A DNA stretch of 32,479 nt from contig BLLT01000021.1 of the NCBI GenBank assembly GCA_011958945.1, forward strand, positions 1 through 32,479. Direction: 5' to 3'. Source of the stretch: Lachnospiraceae bacterium. GTDB taxonomy: Bacteria; Bacillota; Clostridia; Lachnospirales; Lachnospiraceae. The position numbers were made by a program, and so were the translations under genes. Positions 7,498 to 14,687 of the stretch are shown piece after piece. The notes beneath the pieces are model-generated. The model was not told the DNA's origin, made no database searches, and worked only from the letters and a program-made list of their open reading frames with translations. Numbering within the stretch: the first letter of the stretch is position 1; the number at the start of each line of letters is the position of its first letter.

Positions 7498-7548
7498 CCC
7501 TGTTTTATATTGTGCGGAGTGGTCCACATGATATAAGACAGGGTTTTT
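7498..7548 (+). terminator. Rho-independent terminator of the SIS/PTS/HAD operon
   Basis: CCCTGTTTTATAT (7498-7510) pairs with ATATAAGACAGGG (7531-7543), 13 pairs with one G-U, followed by TTTTT (7544-7548). The loop can extend the stem through TGTG/CACA. It lies 25 bases after the HAD stop. Confidence 0.85.
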
Positions 7549-7771
7549 GGCGAAAACTTAAGGAAATCAATTTACATAGGCGGTCGCCGGGCAGCAATTC
7601 TGATTATGAAAATTGATATCTGTGCAAAAAATTTTTTCCATCTTGCTATTATTTTTATAATCTTGTAAAATATGTTTTACCGCTATCTTTTAGGGTATTT
7701 GCCCTATTTAAGGTTTTGCCGCAGATTTGTGAAGGCGGTACAAATTTGCAGACTAAGAAAGGAGCATGGCT
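7549..7771 (+). promoter_or_regulatory. Structured leader region upstream of the MATE genes
   Basis: Several potential stems fill this gap. ATCAATTT (7566-7573) is complementary to AAATTGAT (7610-7617). TAGGG/CCCTA (7691-7695 / 7702-7706) forms a short hairpin. GCAGATTTGT (7721-7730) pairs with ACAAATTTGC (7740-7749), 10 pairs with one G-U, just before the ribosome site. CCGC (7719-7722) can instead pair with GCGG (7735-7738), which would be mutually exclusive. A TATAAT at 7656-7661 may be the -10 of the MATE promoter, with only a weak -35 (TTTCCA, 7635-7640). No known riboswitch class was recognised. Confidence 0.4.
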
Positions 7772-9178
7772 ATGAGCATGAATAACACAAGATTTTCAAA
7801 ATTACAGAAACTATTTGCACCCGTCGATATGACGGCAGGAAACCCGGGGAAACAGATTGTGGCATTTGCTATTCCTATGCTCATAGGAAATATTGCCCAA
7901 CAGCTTTACAACACTGCGGACAGTGTAATTGTTGGAAGATATGTAGGGGATAATGCACTGGCGGCGGTGGGCAGTGCATCGCCTATTTTAAATCTGCTTC
8001 TTGTACTGTTTGTAGGTATCTCCGTAGGCGCAGGCATCATGGTTTCCCAGTATTTCGGGGCGAAACAACGTGAAGATTTGTCTGGGACAATCGGGAGCTG
8101 TATCACGTTGACAGCGATTTCTTCTTTATTTATTATGATAATAGGGCCATTGGTATCCGGGCCTTTGTTAAGTTACCTGGATACGCCGGAATCTATTATT
8201 GGATGGTGTGAATCTTATCTGAATATTATTTTTATCGGCATTGTGGGTATGGCATACTATAATATATTGGGCGGCGTCCTCAGGGGATTGGGAGATTCCG
8301 TTTCAGCTCTTCTTTATCTGTTGATTGCTACCATAGTGAATATCGTGCTGGATATTTTATTTGTGGCAAGCTTTGGCATGGGAGTGGCCGGGGTGGCGTT
8401 AGCAACAGCGATTGCCCAGGCTTTATCAGCAGTCCTTTGCTTTTGGAAATTGCTGCGCATGTCGGATATTTTTGATATGAAGAAAAAGTATTTAAAATTA
8501 CATAGAAAATATGCTATAACGACTATCCGTCTGGGATTGCCCTCCGGCCTGACCCAGGCTATATTTTCTATGGCAATGATTATCGTACAGTCTTTGACAA
8601 ATAGTTTTGGTGAAATGTTTATTGCGGCCAACGTGATTGTGATGAGGGTGGACGGATTTGCCATGATGCCCAATTTTTCCTTCGGAACGGCAATGACCAC
8701 TTATGCAGGACAGAATGTGGGTGCCCATGAATTGGAACGGGTGGATGAAGGTGCAAAACAAGGAACGTTTATAGCTATGGGCGTATCTGCTGCTATTACA
8801 GCTTTGATTCTTATTTTCGGCAAATATCTCATGGGGATATTCACCGATACATCTGAACTGGTGGATATGAGTATGAGGATGATGCGTATCCTTGCGGTAG
8901 GGTATGTGGCAATGGCGGTTACGCAATCTTTATCCGGCGTTATGCGCGGTGCCGGGGATACGATGACGCCCATGTGGATTTCCCTGATTACTACGGTAGC
9001 CATTCGCGTGCCGGTGGCTTATGGCATTGCTTATCTGACACGGAGCGAGCAGTATCCGGGCGGGCGCTGTGAAAGTATATTTTTTTCCTTGCTCTTCTCC
9101 TGGACCTTAGGTGCGGTTGTTACTTTTATTTGTTATAGATGGGGGAAATGGAAACAGAAGGCTATTGAGAGTGTGTAA
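7772..9178 (+). CDS. MATE family efflux transporter (first of two)
   Basis: 468 residues, about 12 transmembrane helices in two homologous halves. The first half has IVAFAIPMLIGNIAQQLYNTADSVIVGRYVG, the MATE N-terminal signature, then GAGIMVSQYFGAKQ; the second half has PSGLTQAIFSMAMIIVQ and SLSGVMRGAGDTMTPM. MATE proteins export cationic drugs, dyes or metabolites by Na+ or H+ antiport at the cytoplasmic membrane. The ATG at 7772 is chosen because GAAAGGAG ends at 7764, seven bases upstream; the ATG at 7766 would be only one base away. It is followed after 21 bases by a second MATE gene, likely cotranscribed. The substrate is unknown. Confidence 0.92.
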   Translation: MSMNNTRFSKLQKLFAPVDMTAGNPGKQIVAFAIPMLIGNIAQQLYNTADSVIVGRYVGDNALAAVGSASPILNLLLVLFVGISVGAGIMVSQYFGAKQREDLSGTIGSCITLTAISSLFIMIIGPLVSGPLLSYLDTPESIIGWCESYLNIIFIGIVGMAYYNILGGVLRGLGDSVSALLYLLIATIVNIVLDILFVASFGMGVAGVALATAIAQALSAVLCFWKLLRMSDIFDMKKKYLKLHRKYAITTIRLGLPSGLTQAIFSMAMIIVQSLTNSFGEMFIAANVIVMRVDGFAMMPNFSFGTAMTTYAGQNVGAHELERVDEGAKQGTFIAMGVSAAITALILIFGKYLMGIFTDTSELVDMSMRMMRILAVGYVAMAVTQSLSGVMRGAGDTMTPMWISLITTVAIRVPVAYGIAYLTRSEQYPGGRCESIFFSLLFSWTLGAVVTFICYRWGKWKQKAIESV

Positions 9179-9199
9179 GTGCTGAGCGGAAAGGATAGG

Positions 9200-10573
9200 A
9201 TGAAAATGCAGCAGGAGGAAAAGTACATATACATGACAGAAACCCCGGTTCCACGGCTTATAGGGGAACTGGCTGTACCGACGATTATCAGTATGCTGGT
9301 AACTTCGTTCTACAATATGGCGGATACTTTCTTCGTAGGGAAATTAAATACCCAGTCCACGGCGGCTGTGGGCATTGTATTTTCGGTTATGGCTATCATT
9401 CAGGCTTTGGGATTTTTCTTCGGCCATGGCTCCGGGAATTATATTTCCAGGCGTCTGGGCGCGAAAGATTTTGAAGAGGCGGCGGTGATGGCGGCCAATG
9501 GCTTTTTCCTCGCCTTTCTCTGCGGGATTGCAGTTTTGTGCGGAGGGCTTATTTTCCTGAAACCACTGGCAATAGCCCTGGGCTCTACGCCTACCATACT
9601 TCCCTTTACGGAGGCTTATTTAAGAATTATTCTCATAGGGGCGCCTTTCATGACCTCCTCCTTGGTTTTGAACAATCAGCTGCGTTTCCAGGGAAGCGCG
9701 GCCTATGCCATGGTAGGCATTGTAACAGGTGCAGTGATTAATATTGTGTTGGATCCGCTGTTAATTTTTGTCTGCGGCATGGGGGTGGCCGGTGCGGCTG
9801 CGGCTACGGTAATTAGTCAGTTTTGCAGCTTTTTGCTTTTATTGTATCAAAGCAGGAAGGGCGGGAACATTGATATAAAGTTCCGAAATTTTAAGCCCAA
9901 CGGCCATTATGTAAAAGAAATCTGCAGGGGCGGTGTTCCTTCCTTGTGCAGACAGGGGTTGGGCAGCGTTGCCGGAATCCTTTTAAACCATGGAGCCGGA
10001 ATTTATGGGGATGCTGCCATTGCCGGTATGTCCATTGTATCCCGTGTGACCATGTTTGCCAGTTCTGCGCTTATCGGCTTTGGCCAGGGCTTCCAGCCGG
10101 TCTGCGGATTTAATTACGGTGCAAAGTTATATCATCGGGTGAGGGAAGGTTTTGTTTTCTGTGTAAAATATGCCACCATTTTTCTGATAGGTATTTCCGT
10201 TATAGGAGTAGTATTCGCGCCGGACATTATTGCCCTGTTCCGTAAAGAGGACCAGGAAGTTATTGCTGTAGGGGCTGTGGCGCTTCGTATGCAGTGTATT
10301 GTATTTCCGTTAACCGGATGGATTGTCATGTCCAATATGATGCTTCAGTCTATCGGCAAGGCTCTGAAAGCGTCCATTTTGGCGGCGGCAAGACAGGGGC
10401 TGTTTTTCATCCCCCTGATTCTAATATTGCCCCGCATGTTCGGGCTGCTCGGTGTGGAAATATGCCAGACGGTTTCGGATATTTTCTCCTTTGCGTTGGC
10501 AGTGCCACTTTGTATTAGCGTGATTAATGAGATGAAGAGGCAGGAATATAACCAAAAGCAGGCAAATGGATAG
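9200..10573 (+). CDS. MATE family efflux transporter (second of two)
   Basis: 457 residues, about 12 transmembrane helices. Features are PRLIGELAVPTIISMLVTSFYNMADTFFVGKL, then GHGSGNYISRRLGAKD in the first half and GVPSLCRQGLGSVAGILLNH and GFGQGFQPVCGFNYGAK in the second; the GFxPVxGFNYGAK pattern is typical of the DinF/NorM-like MATE branch. The ATG at 9200 has AAAGGA just upstream. It differs clearly in sequence from the preceding MATE, so this is not a recent duplication. Two non-identical MATE subunits in one operon could work separately or as a heteromer; the sequence does not say which. Confidence 0.9.
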   Translation: MKMQQEEKYIYMTETPVPRLIGELAVPTIISMLVTSFYNMADTFFVGKLNTQSTAAVGIVFSVMAIIQALGFFFGHGSGNYISRRLGAKDFEEAAVMAANGFFLAFLCGIAVLCGGLIFLKPLAIALGSTPTILPFTEAYLRIILIGAPFMTSSLVLNNQLRFQGSAAYAMVGIVTGAVINIVLDPLLIFVCGMGVAGAAAATVISQFCSFLLLLYQSRKGGNIDIKFRNFKPNGHYVKEICRGGVPSLCRQGLGSVAGILLNHGAGIYGDAAIAGMSIVSRVTMFASSALIGFGQGFQPVCGFNYGAKLYHRVREGFVFCVKYATIFLIGISVIGVVFAPDIIALFRKEDQEVIAVGAVALRMQCIVFPLTGWIVMSNMMLQSIGKALKASILAAARQGLFFIPLILILPRMFGLLGVEICQTVSDIFSFALAVPLCISVINEMKRQEYNQKQANG

Positions 10574-10574
10574 A

Positions 10575-10598
10575 GGTAAGGGGCGGATTCCCCTGCCT
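10575..10598 (+). other. GC-rich hairpin just after the second MATE gene
   Basis: AGG-TAA-GGGG is followed by CGGATT and CCCC-TG-CCT, forming a stem with a small internal bulge right after the MATE stop. It lacks a following T-run, so it is at best a weak terminator or a 3'-end stabiliser. Confidence 0.35.
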
Positions 10599-10674
10599 GT
10601 TGAAAATTTGTATAAACAGTTTCAATATGCCATATAATTTGTTATAATAATAAAAATATGTCAATAGGTTATGT

Positions 10675-10728
10675 ACTTGCATTACAAGATTAGTGCAAGT
10701 AAAGGCGCAGTTTTTGGCTGCGCCTTTT
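10675..10728. terminator. Double hairpin, bidirectional terminator between convergent genes
   Basis: ACTTGCA (10675-10681) pairs with TGCAAGT (10694-10700). Immediately after it, AAAGGCGCAG (10701-10710) pairs with CTGCGCCTTT (10718-10727) and continues into TTTT. The A-run before and T-run after let it work in both directions, for the MATE operon (plus) and the DUF4173 operon (minus). Confidence 0.85.
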
Positions 10729-10774
10729 CACATAGATATTTTTATCCCTGTGAACAATGAGGAAAATACTATTA

Positions 10775-12631
10775 TTACGAAATTTCTTCTGCCGGGTTAT
10801 CAAGCCGTTCCCAAAACTGAGTGATATACTGATTGGCGATAAACCGCGAAAGATTAAAAGTCCTTACCTTTGTGCCTTTTTCTTCTATTAATTCAATATG
10901 AATAGACTTTCTTAATGCATATTCTCCCATCCATGAATTCATAGCAATACGGCTGGAAATTTGACCGTTTTCCGTGATCCCGCCTTCTTCTGAGGAGGTA
11001 TCCAGAAGCTGCAGCAATGTTTCTTCGTTAAGTATGGCCGGAGCGGCATCTGCGGATAAATAATAGGTCAGATAAAGGGCATCGTGATACTCATCCGGAT
11101 TGTCCAGTATCTGGGAAATATTGTATTTGGCAATGAAATAGTCGGGGTGGCTAAAAGAAAATGCGATATAAAATACGGTAACCACCACCATGCTGTATTT
11201 AAACAGAGGAAACCTTTCTTTATAAATATTAGTCAATACGCCGGTCATCAACAGGAAAATGACAGCCAGCGACCAGAGTACGAAAACCCGGAGAAAAGTC
11301 AAATCGTAACTTTTAATGTACATCAGCATACGCAGGGCGCTGGATGCAATCATAATATAAGTGCATAATGAAATCGTAGTCATAATTGCTTTCAAGGCTT
11401 TATGTTCTTTGAACCGCCCGAGACAGATGAGGACGATGCATAAGTTTAACAGGCAGATAAAAAGCAGCTGGAAAAAGCCTTCTCTCGCGTATGCGGCATA
11501 ACTGTATCCGGTGGGTAGTTCCATGCTTCCGGTAAACAGATAAATAATTTGGACAGCGCAGAAGAGCAAATATATAACAGAAAGTATGGATGTTACAGTA
11601 ATGGCCAGTACCGGTTCGCCGGTCCGCTTATCCGCTACCTCTTCTTTCATCGTTTTTTTCACCAGATATGCAAGGATGCAATAGGATGCCAAAAAAGAAA
11701 AAATAATAGTCCAGCATATGGAGAAAAAGTTCTGTGGTATCTGCAGGGATGAGAAAATATCATTTACGATGGACGCGAAAACCATATCTGCAGAGCAAAG
11801 CAGCATCATTACAACGAACAGCAAAGGGATGGAGATTAAAATGCCGATGAAAATATATTGTCCATAGGTCTGTTTGTTTTCTTTTTCTTCCTTCCTGGAT
11901 TTCATGGAAAGGCTAAAATCCGATATGGGCCTGCCGATAACGCCGATAGAACCAAATATTGTCTGGAAAATCGATTTCATGTATTTGGAAAAATTCCATT
12001 GGGAATCCCTATAAAAGTTGTGTATCATCAGTACGAAAAAGAGTACAAAGATTCCCGCTTTATTCATGGAAATAATATAACTGTTATCGGTGCAGAAAGT
12101 GGAAATGCCCAGCAGCAGTATGGCTATTACATAAAAAACAGAGTCTTTTTTCGCGGAAATCCCTAATTTTTTCAAGGACAAGAAGAAACAAAAGAGGGTT
12201 CCGCCTGTGAAAAAAGGGTAAGTAATTCCCGAAGCATTTTTATAGAGGCAGAAGGTATAAAAAAGGGCATAAATAACGCTGGTCATGCTGAATAAACGGA
12301 AATGGCGGATACGTTTTTCCTTTTCTTCTTCGCTCAGGCTGTTTGGCTGTGGGGCGGCAGGGGCAGCCGGGGTGAATACCCAGGGTTGAGATGTCTGGGT
12401 GGGATTGTCTCCAGTGTGTGAAGCGCTGCCAGTCTGGGAAGTATGGCCGTCAGCGAGTGATATATTGCCGGTCTGGGAAGTATGGCCGTCAGCGTGTGAT
12501 ATATTGCCGGTCTGGATAGTGTTGTCGATTTGAATGCTGTTGTCAGCAGACGGAATTTGGCCTGCAGTGCCAGGGGTTTCCGTATTCTTTTTAGAAACAG
12601 AGTGATATTCTTGATTTTGATAATCGTTCAT
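10775..12631 (-). CDS. DUF4173 (DUF4153-like) multi-pass membrane protein
   Basis: 618 residues. Residues 1-105 are hydrophilic and Ser/Thr/Gln/Gly-rich, with 13-residue repeats and a proline/alanine patch before the first membrane helix. The rest has about 12 transmembrane helices, with landmarks SMNKAGIFVLFFVLMIHNFY, GRPISDFS, PTGYSYAAYAREGFFQLLFICLLNL and SFSHPDYFIAKYNI. The AREGFFQL and PDxxIAKYN patterns match the DUF4173 family, whose function is unknown. GAGGTAA precedes the ATG at 12631. It is the third gene behind DUF2975 and XRE genes on the same strand, 61 bases after the XRE stop. Such XRE/DUF2975 neighbours suggest a membrane-stress or envelope context, but this is inference. Confidence 0.85.
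   Translation of the reverse strand: MNDYQNQEYHSVSKKNTETPGTAGQIPSADNSIQIDNTIQTGNISHADGHTSQTGNISLADGHTSQTGSASHTGDNPTQTSQPWVFTPAAPAAPQPNSLSEEEKEKRIRHFRLFSMTSVIYALFYTFCLYKNASGITYPFFTGGTLFCFFLSLKKLGISAKKDSVFYVIAILLLGISTFCTDNSYIISMNKAGIFVLFFVLMIHNFYRDSQWNFSKYMKSIFQTIFGSIGVIGRPISDFSLSMKSRKEEKENKQTYGQYIFIGILISIPLLFVVMMLLCSADMVFASIVNDIFSSLQIPQNFFSICWTIIFSFLASYCILAYLVKKTMKEEVADKRTGEPVLAITVTSILSVIYLLFCAVQIIYLFTGSMELPTGYSYAAYAREGFFQLLFICLLNLCIVLICLGRFKEHKALKAIMTTISLCTYIMIASSALRMLMYIKSYDLTFLRVFVLWSLAVIFLLMTGVLTNIYKERFPLFKYSMVVVTVFYIAFSFSHPDYFIAKYNISQILDNPDEYHDALYLTYYLSADAAPAILNEETLLQLLDTSSEEGGITENGQISSRIAMNSWMGEYALRKSIHIELIEEKGTKVRTFNLSRFIANQYITQFWERLDNPAEEIS
12432..12515. repeat. 39-bp tandem repeat within the DUF4173 N-terminus
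   Basis: Two full 39-base units (12432-12470 and 12471-12509) plus the first six bases of a third. They differ at one base (agcgAgtg versus agcgTgtg). In protein they encode two copies of a 13-residue unit of the type QTGNIS-x-ADGHTS. Being a multiple of three, copy-number change would keep the frame. Confidence 0.9.
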
Positions 12632-12692
12632 AATTTACCTCATTTCTCATTTTATGTTATAGGTTCATAGCTATTCATCACTGCCGGTTGTG

Positions 12693-12905
12693 CTATTCCG
12701 GCTCTTCTATATATTGTAAAATATCGCCTGGCTGGCAGTCTAATGACTTGCAGATGGCATTAAGTGTGGACAGGCGGATGGCCTTTGCTTTGTTATTTTT
12801 TAATATGGATAAATTAGCGAGGGTGATGTCCACATCCTTGGCCAGTTCAGTCAGGCCTTTTTTCCGCTGTGCCATAACAACGTCTAAATTAATAATAATT
12901 CCCAT
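12693..12905 (-). CDS. Small XRE/Cro-family HTH regulator (YozG-like)
   Basis: 70 residues, almost entirely a helix-turn-helix domain: MGIIINLDVVMAQRKKGLTE, then LAKDVDITLANLSILKNNKA, then IRLSTLNAICKSLDCQPGDIL. The NLSILKNNKAKAIR and CQPGDIL strings are characteristic of YozG-type Cro/CI proteins that are encoded next to DUF2975 membrane proteins. AGGAGG lies 5-6 bases before the ATG at 12905; the upstream in-frame extension overlaps the DUF2975 gene and is rejected. The start is 10 bases after the DUF2975 stop, so the two are cotranscribed. It is the natural candidate to bind the palindromes at 13439-13493. Confidence 0.9.
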   Translation of the reverse strand: MGIIINLDVVMAQRKKGLTELAKDVDITLANLSILKNNKAKAIRLSTLNAICKSLDCQPGDILQYIEEPE

Positions 12906-12915
12906 GGCTTCCCTC

Positions 12916-13362
12916 CTAAATCGTATAATCATTTTCCAGTTTATAAGTAACTGCCTTATCAAATACCTGAGATAAAACTTTGCTGAAAAGCCCTGCGATG
13001 ACAAAAACCAGGATAACAATGAGTACGGAGGGTGTGATATAAAGGAAAAGGCGGCCTGCCGTAATCAAGGCGATAATCAGGCTGTAAGTTCCCATACGCC
13101 GAAGGCTTATGACGTTTTCAGGTATAAAACAATCGTCATTTATCACCGTACGAAATATCTTTCGGAGCTCGTAAATAATAAGAAGAGCCAAAACGCCGGA
13201 AGAAAACAGGAGCAGGAGAAGAGGGATGTAGTTGTCGGCAAAGTGGCTGCTGTATCTTCCATAGAACTTGATGCTGAGTGGAAGGGTGAGGATAACGAGT
13301 ATCCCTGAGTAGAACATGGAGTCTAAAATGAATTTTGTTATTAAAGTCAGTTTATCTTTCAT
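12916..13362 (-). CDS. DUF2975 family membrane protein
   Basis: 148 residues with four predicted transmembrane helices (about 14-35, 50-72, 95-115, 120-140). The strings VINDDCFIPENVISLRRMG and the following helix with ITAGRLFLY fit DUF2975, where an FxxxNVxxLRxxG segment precedes helix three. The family is of unknown function and is usually paired with a small YozG-like XRE regulator, exactly as here. AAGGAGG lies 7 bases before the ATG at 13362, which decides this start over the upstream ATG at 13401. It is the first gene of a three-gene minus-strand operon (DUF2975, XRE, DUF4173). Confidence 0.85.
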   Translation of the reverse strand: MKDKLTLITKFILDSMFYSGILVILTLPLSIKFYGRYSSHFADNYIPLLLLLFSSGVLALLIIYELRKIFRTVINDDCFIPENVISLRRMGTYSLIIALITAGRLFLYITPSVLIVILVFVIAGLFSKVLSQVFDKAVTYKLENDYTI

Positions 13363-13421
13363 GAGAAAACCTCCTTGGCAGATGTAATTGGTACAGTACA
13401 TTTTACCTTATATTGAAATTA

Positions 13422-13450
13422 ATGGTAACACGGTGGGAATTGATTGTCAA
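13422..13450 (-). promoter_or_regulatory. Promoter of the DUF2975-XRE-DUF4173 operon
   Basis: On the minus strand TTGACA (13445-13450) is a perfect -35, with TACCAT (13422-13427) at 17-base spacing as -10. The -35 lies inside the first palindrome of the array at 13439-13493, so a protein bound there should block polymerase. Confidence 0.6.
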
Positions 13451-13493
13451 TAATTATTTATTGTAAAACAATAAAAATATATTGATAATCAAT
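13439..13493. promoter_or_regulatory. Array of three 13-bp palindromes, ATTGW-N3-WCAAT, at 21-bp spacing
   Basis: Copies are ATTGA-TTG-TCAAT (13439-13451), ATTGT-AAA-ACAAT (13460-13472) and ATTGA-TAA-TCAAT (13481-13493). Centres are at 13445, 13466 and 13487, exactly 21 bp apart, about two helical turns, so all three face the same side of the helix. The middle copy extends to a longer dyad (13457-13475). They lie upstream of the DUF2975 operon and the first overlaps its -35 box. Confidence 0.75.
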
Positions 13494-13537
13494 GGGATAT
13501 AATGAAAATTCAACAATAAATTATCCAGTTTTATTCG

Positions 13538-13566
13538 TTGATTTTTTTATGATTTATGCATATAAT
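13538..13566 (+). promoter_or_regulatory. Promoter of the toxin-antitoxin pair
   Basis: TTGATT (13538-13543) and TATAAT (13561-13566) at 17-base spacing, 33 bases before the antitoxin ATG. It lies 45 bases beyond the last palindrome of the divergent array. Confidence 0.7.
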
Positions 13567-13598
13567 AAAGATAAGATAAATCAATGGAGGTGTATATT

Positions 13599-13922
13599 AT
13601 GGCGATTGCGGCAGATCTTTTACAAAGTCTTGTTCCTATTTCGCAATTCAATAAAGGTCAGGCAGCGAAGATATTCGATAGACTTCATTCTGAAAAAGAG
13701 TTGATCGTTTTAAAAAACAATCAACCTTCAGCAATTATTTTGTCGCCGGAGGAATATGCAAGGCTAACAGAAATTGAGGAGGATTATTTTCTCTTGTTAG
13801 AAGCGAATAAACGCATAGAAGATAATGGAAATAATGAGACAATTTCATTTGATTCCGTAATGAAGAATTTGGGTATCAGCGAAGATGAACTTTTAGATAC
13901 GGAGGGTGTAGATCTCGAATGA
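13599..13922 (+). CDS. Phd/YefM-type antitoxin
   Basis: 107 residues. The N-terminal DNA-binding part (about 1-55) has the Phd/YefM pattern: LLQSLVPISQFNKGQAAKIF, then ELIVLKNNQPSAIILSPEEYARLTE, where the NxxPxAxxxSxExYxxL string is diagnostic. The C-terminal acidic tail (IEEDYFLLLEANKR to EDELLDTEGVDLE) would wrap and neutralise the toxin. GGAGGT lies 8 bases before the ATG at 13599. Its stop overlaps the toxin start by four bases (ATGA), the usual arrangement. Antitoxins of this type bind their own promoter, here at 13538-13566. Confidence 0.92.
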   Translation: MAIAADLLQSLVPISQFNKGQAAKIFDRLHSEKELIVLKNNQPSAIILSPEEYARLTEIEEDYFLLLEANKRIEDNGNNETISFDSVMKNLGISEDELLDTEGVDLE

Positions 13923-14248
13923 CATGGAGTATTGAGTTTTTAGAGGAAGCGGAAAAGGACATAAAGAAATTTGATCATTCAGTTCAGATACAAGTGTTAA
14001 AGGGTATTCGAAAAGTTGGTCAAAATCCGTTATCTGCAAAAGAAGGCGGATATGGTAAACCTTTAGGAAATAAAAGCGGAGTAAATCTTACGAATTTTAT
14101 GAAAATAAAATTCAGGGATTTGGGAATCAGAGTTGTTTATAAAGTTGAGCATATAGATGGAGTAATGAAAATTATTGTAGTTTCTGCCAGAACCGATGAA
14201 CAGGTATATAAGGAAGCTGCAAAAAGACGGAACAAACATGGATTGTAA
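13919..14248 (+). CDS. RelE/ParE-superfamily toxin
   Basis: 109 residues with a typical RelE/ParE plan: TWSIEFLEEAEKDIKKFDHSVQIQVLKGIRKV (two helices), GYGKPLGNKSGVNLTNFMKIKFRDLGIRVVYKV (beta-sheet core with the conserved arginine/tyrosine strand), and IIVVSARTDEQVYKEAAKR at the end. The YGKPLGN and GIRVVYKV segments correspond to the family's L-x-G/RxxY core. RelE-type toxins cleave mRNA at the ribosome, while ParE types act on gyrase; which applies here is not clear from sequence. It is translationally coupled to the antitoxin. Confidence 0.9.
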   Translation: MTWSIEFLEEAEKDIKKFDHSVQIQVLKGIRKVGQNPLSAKEGGYGKPLGNKSGVNLTNFMKIKFRDLGIRVVYKVEHIDGVMKIIVVSARTDEQVYKEAAKRRNKHGL

Positions 14249-14687
14249 TGTCCCCCTACGAAGCAATCTATATTTTATAAGAAGTTGCCAAAATTGTGGC
14301 GATACATTCTACTACCAATCTGAAATCAACAATCGTGCTATCAGAAATTTCGAATTCTAATTTTCACTTGCTTTCTACCCTTAATGCATATGTTAAGTTG
14401 TTGCAATTCACTATGATTTTTACAGAATTTTCATGAATATATTTTTTGGTCATAATGCCGAAAATAAAACATGAAAAAGAAATACTGCGCATTTAATTTA
14501 TTGGTATTAACTAAAATGGAATAAATTGGACGGCTTATTATATAAATTATTAACAAAATATTCACAATTTGTCATCTCCTTGAAATATCCATGTGCTATC
14601 CTTATATTATATAGATGCCTTGCGGGAAAAAGATTTGTACTCCTTTAGGCAATGGCTGCGGAATTGGAATAGAAAGGGGATGGGCAA
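14249..14687. other. 439-bp intergenic region with no gene seen
   Basis: AT-rich, stop-rich in all frames, no tRNA or strong hairpin. The only clear signal is the promoter near its right end (14580-14608). The left part after the toxin has no evident terminator. Nothing else could be supported. Confidence 0.6.
14580..14608 (+). promoter_or_regulatory. Promoter of the DUF3810 gene
   Basis: TTGAAA (14580-14585) and TATATT (14603-14608) with 17 bases between, about 80 bases before the ATG at 14688. The leader downstream has no obvious structure. Confidence 0.65.

Noticed and set aside
7691-7749. mini-ykkC / guanidine riboswitch before the MATE genes
   Set aside because: The hairpin loops lack the ACGR sequences and spacing expected for that class.
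12432-12515. Repeats as a CRISPR or intergenic array
   Set aside because: They are head-to-tail with no spacers and lie in frame within the DUF4173 coding region.
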